A stretch of 64,000 nucleotides of DNA from Cadophora sp. MPI-SDFR-AT-0126 (Eukaryota > Ascomycota > Leotiomycetes > Helotiales > Ploettnerulaceae), in assembly GCA_020747065.1 (NCBI GenBank), contig JAGMVK010000029.1, positions 248,001-312,000 of the forward strand. Reading direction: 5' to 3'. A program made the translations under genes and the position numbers. Positions 58,437 through 64,000 of this stretch are shown here, piece after piece. The stretch's first letter is position 1, and the number at the start of each line of letters is the position of its first letter. The notes under the pieces are model-generated. The model was given only the letters and a program-made list of their open reading frames with translations, was not told the DNA's origin and did no database searches.

Positions 58437-59441
58437 GCTTTAAATCTGGGGCAAGCATCTAGTTTCCCAGAAACCGGCACTCTGGATCTCCCAGATTACC
58501 TACTGCAGACCATCACGGGCGACGAAAGGTCAAAGAACAAGTGGTGTGTCAGTGAAATCTTTTGCTGGGGCAGTTTCCCACGGCCCAGGTCAGGCATGAT
58601 CTGACAGCCATCTAGGTCAAATGACGTTGATAGGAGGAGTGGATGTCGGCTTCGTAAAATTGCCAAAGATGTGACAAACGAAAGCAGTCATTTTTGGGTC
58701 GGTTCTGCTCAGCCAGTGAACTTTGATCAAGACACGACTCGCGGTGTCTCACAGTTCCCAGATATATCAGCACTTATGGCCTAAACATATTCACACACAA
58801 TCATCTTCAAATACATGACCTCCACGAGCGCTATCTCTGGCGCAGTTTTCGATGTCCTTGAAGACGAAGCCCGTCTTTCCCATAGGGCTGATGGTGTCCA
58901 CACTTCGGACAATAATCTATGAACCTTACCTTGAGTTCTGGCTAGTCCGCTTCAAATTTTCAATTACACAAAATTGCCGATAAATCACATTTGCCATGGG
59001 GTCCAGACCTTCCCTAGCTGGCCGCTAGCTCGATGTCTGAACCATCACTCTCCTCTTGCCAAATCACATGGTCTCTCTCCATCAATGATTCTCTGCATCT
59101 ATCCCTCCAGACACCATTTCTATGTCGAGTGCCACAATACAATGACTTTGGTTTGAAAATTGGGCCAGGTATTCAGTCCACCCAATCCTATTCTAGTCTG
59201 CCCATTCGTATCTTGCATCCACTTCTCAATTCTTGGTACCCTATCTTTTAGACGGTGTATTAGATCGAATTACAAGGACGACGTCACATTTGTTATCTGG
59301 CAATCCACGTGTGCCATGAAGCGTGAAGCTACACATTCCATACGTCTATATCTCGCCGTCTCCCTCTGATCGTTCTGTTCGTTGCCCTCATTGTTCACGC
59401 TTGTCATTCAGAACCCGAGCCCGAAATTCACTCCCTTCAAC
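58437..59441. other. 1-kb intergenic region upstream of the second APC permease
   Basis: No gene. Frames at 58974-59369 overlap each other on the plus strand and look non-coding. Confidence 0.4.
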
Positions 59442-61449
59442 ATGGCTAGCAGGCCATCAGACGCCGAGAAAGATGGCATCGCTCGCGCTGAGACGCCTCC
59501 TGACTTCAAGCAGAGCGTCATGGCTGTTCAAGAGGAAAATCTATCTTTTTGGACACGCATGGGCTGCACCACTGAATCCTTCAAGAAGCGGACTTCGGTC
59601 CCTGGCCAAAATGCCCTTAATCAAACCATGAAGCCCCGTCATTTACACATGATTGCTATTGGAGGGTCTATCGGTGCTGGATTCTTCGTCGGCTCAGGAT
59701 CTGCATTGTATCGAGGAGTACGTTCGTTTTTTTTTCCCCAGACCGAGTATTTGGAAAATTGCCTTCCATTGGATCACAATGGCTGACATGTACTCAGGGT
59801 CCTGGAACCCTTCTTATTGATTTCCTGATCATGGGGTTTATGATTTTCAACGTTGGTGAGGATCTAGTCACCTAAAGACATGACGCAACAAACGTCACTA
59901 ACCCCCTCCACAGTCTACGCTCTAGGGGAACTTGCCGTCATGTACCCAGTTTCTGGCGGATTTTACACATACTCGACACGGTTCATTGACCCATCATGGG
60001 GCTTTGCTATGGGATGGAATTATGTTTTTCAATGGGCAATTGTGCTACCCTTGGAACTTGTCGTTGCATCGGTCACGACACAGTACTGGAACAAGGACAT
60101 TGATCCAGCTGTCTGGGTGGCCATTTTCCTAGCTGCAATCATAGCAATCAACGTCTTTGGTATTCTTGGATATGCTGAGGAGGAATTTTGGTCCAGTATC
60201 TTGAAACTCGGCGCAATTGTTGCTTTCATGGTCATCGGCCTTGTCCTCGGTAGGTTCTATCAACCTAATGGAACCCCATCTTGTATTCTGACGTGTCTAT
60301 CAGTACTCGGCGGCGGACCCTCAGGTTACAAGTATGATGCATACTGGGGAGCTAGACTCTGGCACGATCCAGGAGCGTTCAAGAACGGTTTCAAGGGTGT
60401 CTGCTCAGTTTTTGTAACCGCAGCATTTGCGTTCTCGGGGACGGAGCTTGTCGGCCTGGCAGCTGCTGAGGCCAAGAACCCTGCTACTGCGCTTCCTGGA
60501 GCAATAAAGCAGGTATTCTGGCGTATAACATGCTTTTATATCATTGGACTCCTCTTCATCGGCCTACTCGTTAGGTAAGACCCCATCCATTGATCATCTG
60601 CCAACCCATAGCTTACCAAGTCTAGCTCAACTGATCAAAGGCTCCTCGGCTCCGGCGCGGTCATAGACGTTAATGCAAGCCCTTTTGTTATCGTTGGCGA
60701 AGATGCAGGTCTCCATGGCTATAACCACTTTATGAACGCCATCATTCTAATCTCAGTCATCTCAATCGGCAATTCTGGTGTTTTCGGTGGCTCTCGAACC
60801 CTCTGCGCTCTTTCCGAACAGGGTTACGCTCCTAGGATCTTCTCATACATTGACAAGTCTGGCCGTCCTCTGTTCGCCACTATGCTTATCTTGGCATGTG
60901 GAGCCATCGGCTTTGTCAATGCTGCGGCAAGTGGCCCTGTCATCTTCGAATGGCTGCTTGCGCTGTCCGGCCTTGCTGCCCTGTTTACCTGGGCTTCTAT
61001 CTGCGTAGCACACATCAGATTCAGAGCCGCGTGGAAACATCACGGCCATACATTGGACGAGATTCCATTCAAAGCAGCTGGTGGCGTGTGGGGGTCATGG
61101 TGTGGACTGATCCTCATCATTCTCGTGCTTGCAGCTCAAGTAAGTCCCCCTGTGCCTGAATGTCCAGATTTTCCCTAACAAGAATCAGTTCTATACCGCA
61201 CTTTACCCCCTCGGTAACAGCGGAAAGCTGGGTTCAGCCGAGGACTGGTTCAAGGCCATGCTCGGTCTCCCAGTTGTTCTCGGGTTCTGGGCTGTTGGGT
61301 ACCTGTGGAAGCGAACTGGATGGTTGACATTGGATAAGATTGATGTCGATACTGGACGAAGAGAAGTCAATTGGGAAATCATTAACGAGACCAAGCAAAA
61401 GATTGCTGGATTTCCCGCTTGGAAGAGAGTCTTGCACGCCTTGTTCTAA
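59442..61449 (+). CDS. APC-family amino acid permease (YAT type)
   Basis: Six exons, 59442..59717, 59798..59855, 59914..60249, 60304..60574, 60626..61139 and 61189..61449, give 571 residues. Introns are 49-80 nt. It is a plasma-membrane proton-coupled amino-acid uptake carrier of the yeast amino-acid-transporter family. The first helix has the signature MKPRHLHMIAIGGSIGAGFF; the splices restore RGGPGTLLIDF and VVYALGEL. Further features are PVSGGFYTYSTRFIDPSWGF, FSGTELVGLAAAEAKNP in helix 6-7, and the FGGSRTLCALSEQGYAP loop. Both termini are hydrophilic. It shares little with the ACT-type permease at 27.9 kb, so the two are not a recent duplicate pair. Substrate range is usually broad and not readable here. 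Confidence 0.95.
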
Positions 61450-61873
61450 AGTAGGAGCTTCGACATTTCAAGCAGTAGATTTGGACGCGAGTAGTGGGCG
61501 CAAACGAAATAATTTCGATTGATAGAGATAGAAATAATTGGATTAAAGTATGAAAGGTTTGTCGTGGGGATATTTTGTTAGGTGGAGATCACGCATTACT
61601 TTTAGCCCAGGATGAGAGCTGAGACTTGGAATTTGAGGGCAGCTACGTAGACAGACTTCTTAAAAGACAGAGCAGAGTATTCCTTCGATGCAGATTTAGT
61701 CTCTAATATGAGTATAGATTAATCAATAGCATTTCCGAGTCGCTTCTTCCGATCCGTGATTCACACCATTACGTTTTGACCCACCAGGACGGTCGTGCAC
61801 TCCACTCACTCCGCAAAATTTTCTCTACTACACCTACCCAAATAAGCAAAAGTCAGCACCAAATCTCATGACA
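61450..61873. other. Spacer between the permease and the tRNA-like locus
   Basis: 424 bp. No feature is recognised. Confidence 0.35.
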
Positions 61874-62029
61874 GGTGGTGTGGTGGTATGTTCCTCCTCA
61901 ACTCCAAATCATACAATAAACCCAACTAACAGTCCTTCCAGTAATGGTAGCACGTGACGTTGTGGTATTCCTCTCGCAGGAATTTCATGCTGACCCGTTT
62001 CAATCTGGGTTCGATTCCCAGCACCGCCA
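61874..62029 (+). tRNA. tRNA-His(GTG)-like gene interrupted by two inserts
   Basis: The outer parts fold perfectly: acceptor strands GGTGGTG (61874-61880) and CACCGCC (62022-62028) pair fully with one G-U, the discriminator is A, and the T arm is CTGGG-TTCGATT-CCCAG with a consensus B box. Removing 61886-61941 (56 nt) creates a four-pair D stem (GTGT/GCAC), the D loop AATGGTA, and an A box TGGTGTAATGG. Counting from there, U33 and the anticodon GTG fall exactly at 61961-61964, followed by G37. A 29-nt insert (61966-61994) then occupies the normal 37/38 intron site, and the 3' anticodon strand CGTTT pairs 4 of 5 with TGACG (27-43 is T-T). The variable loop would be 4 nt. The second junction is less certain than the first. 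Confidence 0.6.
61886..61941 (+). other. 56-nt GT-AG intron-like insert splitting the tRNA A box
   Basis: Donor GTATGT at 61886, branch-site consensus ACTAAC at 61925-61930, acceptor CCAG ending at 61941, and 11 nt between branch and acceptor: the standard geometry of introns in this window. Its ends coincide with the only cut that restores the D arm (between positions 12 and 13). This is not where tRNA endonuclease introns lie. Confidence 0.6.
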
Positions 62030-64000
62030 GATAAAAATATTCGACATGTATCTGGATTGAAAGTTAAGATGGTTCAATTCCATCAGGCTTGTCACTCTCT
62101 TTTTGCATTTTTGGGGGAGCTTTTTTGAGCTGCTAGTTGGCGAGTGGGTTTGTGGGAGTTACGTTTTCTCGCTTAGGAGGAGTGCATATCCACTGGGCTA
62201 TAAGAAATTTTTGTCACTTGGACTTTGTATGTGGAGATGTGTAAACACTAGTAGCATTACCTAGATGCATCTCTTGGGCATGTCTCGTAGTATAAGCCAA
62301 CATGAAATCAAAGGACAGTTTTAGGACTTCTGAACCCGGCTCCGAGAAAACGCTGAATAGCAAAGTGTAAGGGTCTTGTTCTTCTTTTACACTCACAAGT
62401 GTAGACGGGGAACTCTTTCAGACCAGTGTTGATTTAGGAACACGTAATCCTGCAAGTGAAAGATAAAGTTTATTATTTACAATTTTTTTTGTTTTAGTCT
62501 GAACATCGCCCAGCCTACCGCACACAATGGTATTGTGCTTCAAAATTAGCAAAGTTAAGTTACAGTATGCCACTTGAACCGAACAACAGCTGCTGGCTTT
62601 ACAGTCATGAGCTCATTTAATTCATCAACATGAGACTACCATCAAACAGATCAAGAATTCAGACGGGGAAGCCGAAGAGGGAAAGCAACGACAGAAATAG
62701 AAAGAAGTAAGGCATGCAGCGAGGCGTCTCCAAAAGCTCAGACTAGCTGAGGGAGCTCGCCAGGGACGCCAAGCCAGAGAGGCGCAAGATTATCTGCAGC
62801 AGAAAAATTGGACAGCGTACACATATGCGGAATTCATCAGGTTCGTAAGTATAGAGTAGAAACCAAGCTCTCAGTAGAAAGCGTTACGGTGCAGAGGGTA
62901 CAACCCTCTGCCATGTGCGGAGAGCATTTCACGTAGATCCAGAGAGAGCTCACTCTGAGAAGCCTATATTGTTTGGAGTCTGCTTTGAAAACCACCGCAT
63001 GAAAGCTGACCAGCTGTGGTGCTATCTCCATGATATGGAGGAGCATTTGCATGGTAGCGGGAAGTTTTTCGCACATTTCTTGAAAAGGGAGAGGCTTCTT
63101 TAGTGTCCCGATAAGTTCGTGGCAAAAGGAATTGTCGCTGCTTTCTCTACTGATATGTTTAAGATAACTCAGAGGATGATTGGTGGCCCTTCATCTGCGT
63201 GCTCCTACAGACCCTAAGGGATAATGTCCATCGCCACTAACCGGATAAGGCAGATCAATAACTCTATCGCCAGTAGGATTCACTTCAAACTGAAGTATGA
63301 TAATTTGAACCGAGAGCAGCCGACCGGTGTGTGGCGACGCTTTCTGGGAAAGGCAGCTACGCCCCAAGTTGCACTAATATACAGCCAGGAGGCCTTAGTA
63401 GACAAAGAAATCAATGGCCGCGAGGTGGGTCCTTTCCTCATGTGTTAGAGAAGCACACTGATCACAGACCAATTCAGATTAAAAATCTGGTGTCCACAGC
63501 TCACGCTCTTGCTAGTTAAGAGGTATGCCAGGTGACTATGTCCCATCTGGAAGTGGCTATTAAGGCATGCGATGAATTCGAATGCGATTTCAATAGCGCG
63601 GGGTCGAAGGAAGCTTTGAACGGTTATTTCTAGGTAGGCTCTGGATGTGGCTCTGGGATATTTTGTTTGATATGGGAAGGTCGGAACGAGTTGTGCATAC
63701 CAGTACTCAGTAACAACGGATCACGGTTCGGCCCGCCAAAGGCCTGCTCCCATGGATATTTTAGAGACTGCACTGCCACCGCGCCACCAACTGCAAGCGA
63801 TGACATGGCTGTAAGGCTGACATCTATGTCTAGAACATTTGGCAAGCATACAAGTCCCAAGTGACGCAGCTAGCACTTTCCATTACTTATGATTGCATAT
63901 TACCTCTGGAATCTCGAAATCAGAATCCGGGAAGCTGTAACCCCACTCCTGCTCTACGGCAGCGCAATTCCACAACTTCCCCGCAGAGATTTCGTTATTA
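62030..64000. other. Terminal 2 kb without intact genes; possible gene or element relics
   Basis: Only short frames interrupted by stops. Some stretches have protein-like composition, for example 62915-63103, 63224-63448 and 63667-63864 on the plus strand, separated by stops and frame changes, as in an eroded coding sequence or transposon. I could not name the family. A run of five T at about 62099 is the first possible Pol III stop after the tRNA-like locus. Confidence 0.4.

Noticed and set aside
1..64000. CRISPR arrays, prokaryotic operons, insertion sequences, rRNA genes
   Set aside because: None seen; the window is eukaryotic nuclear DNA with spliceosomal introns throughout.

Overview
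The window is nuclear DNA of a filamentous ascomycete (Pezizomycotina). The evidence is short GT-AG introns of 43-120 nt with GTAAGT/GTATGT donors and CTAAC/CTGAC-type branch sites, genes close together on both strands, and fungal families such as HET, RTA1, 2EXR, UstYa-like, Dal5-type MFS and APC amino-acid permeases. The class (perhaps Leotiomycetes) is a guess. Gene models were spliced by hand by matching exon phases; every listed join keeps frame.

Layout. 0-10 kb: the 3' end of a sugar transporter, SDHC (succinate dehydrogenase cytochrome b subunit), a secreted FAD oxidase, a zinc-free MDR reductase and a HET-domain protein. 10-16.5 kb is a housekeeping block: TAF6, thymidylate kinase, GTP cyclohydrolase I and TAF11. 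17-22 kb is an accessory block: a four-exon secreted Cys-rich protein, a small Cys-rich protein with a C-terminal hydrophobic segment, and a UstYa-like single-pass protein. 22.9-34 kb: QTRT2 (the tRNA-guanine transglycosylase partner), an LCCL membrane protein, an APC permease, a duplicated-domain unknown and a PQ-loop protein. 34.5-41.3 kb is one very large gene of about 22 exons. It encodes a secreted SGNH esterase, an FG-GAP propeller, an M35-like HExxH peptidase and a second SGNH hydrolase, and it carries one in-frame TAG. 42.6-54.4 kb: RTA1-like, bromodomain, 2EXR, Dal5-type MFS and an unknown secreted protein. 54.6-61.5 kb: a probable clathrin-adaptor accessory protein divergent from CFD1/NUBP2, then a second APC permease. 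61.5-64 kb: a tRNA-like locus followed by sequence with only broken ORFs.

The most unusual signal is at 61874-62029. A complete tRNA-His(GTG) cloverleaf, including a perfect Pol III A box, appears only after removing a 56-nt insert that has every mark of a spliceosomal intron (GTATGT donor, ACTAAC branch site, CAG acceptor). A second, 29-nt insert sits at the canonical 37/38 tRNA intron site. QTRT2 in the same window belongs to the enzyme that modifies G34 of this tRNA species. The second notable object is the 34.5-41.3 kb gene, because of its architecture, its repeat-phased introns and its single nonsense codon.
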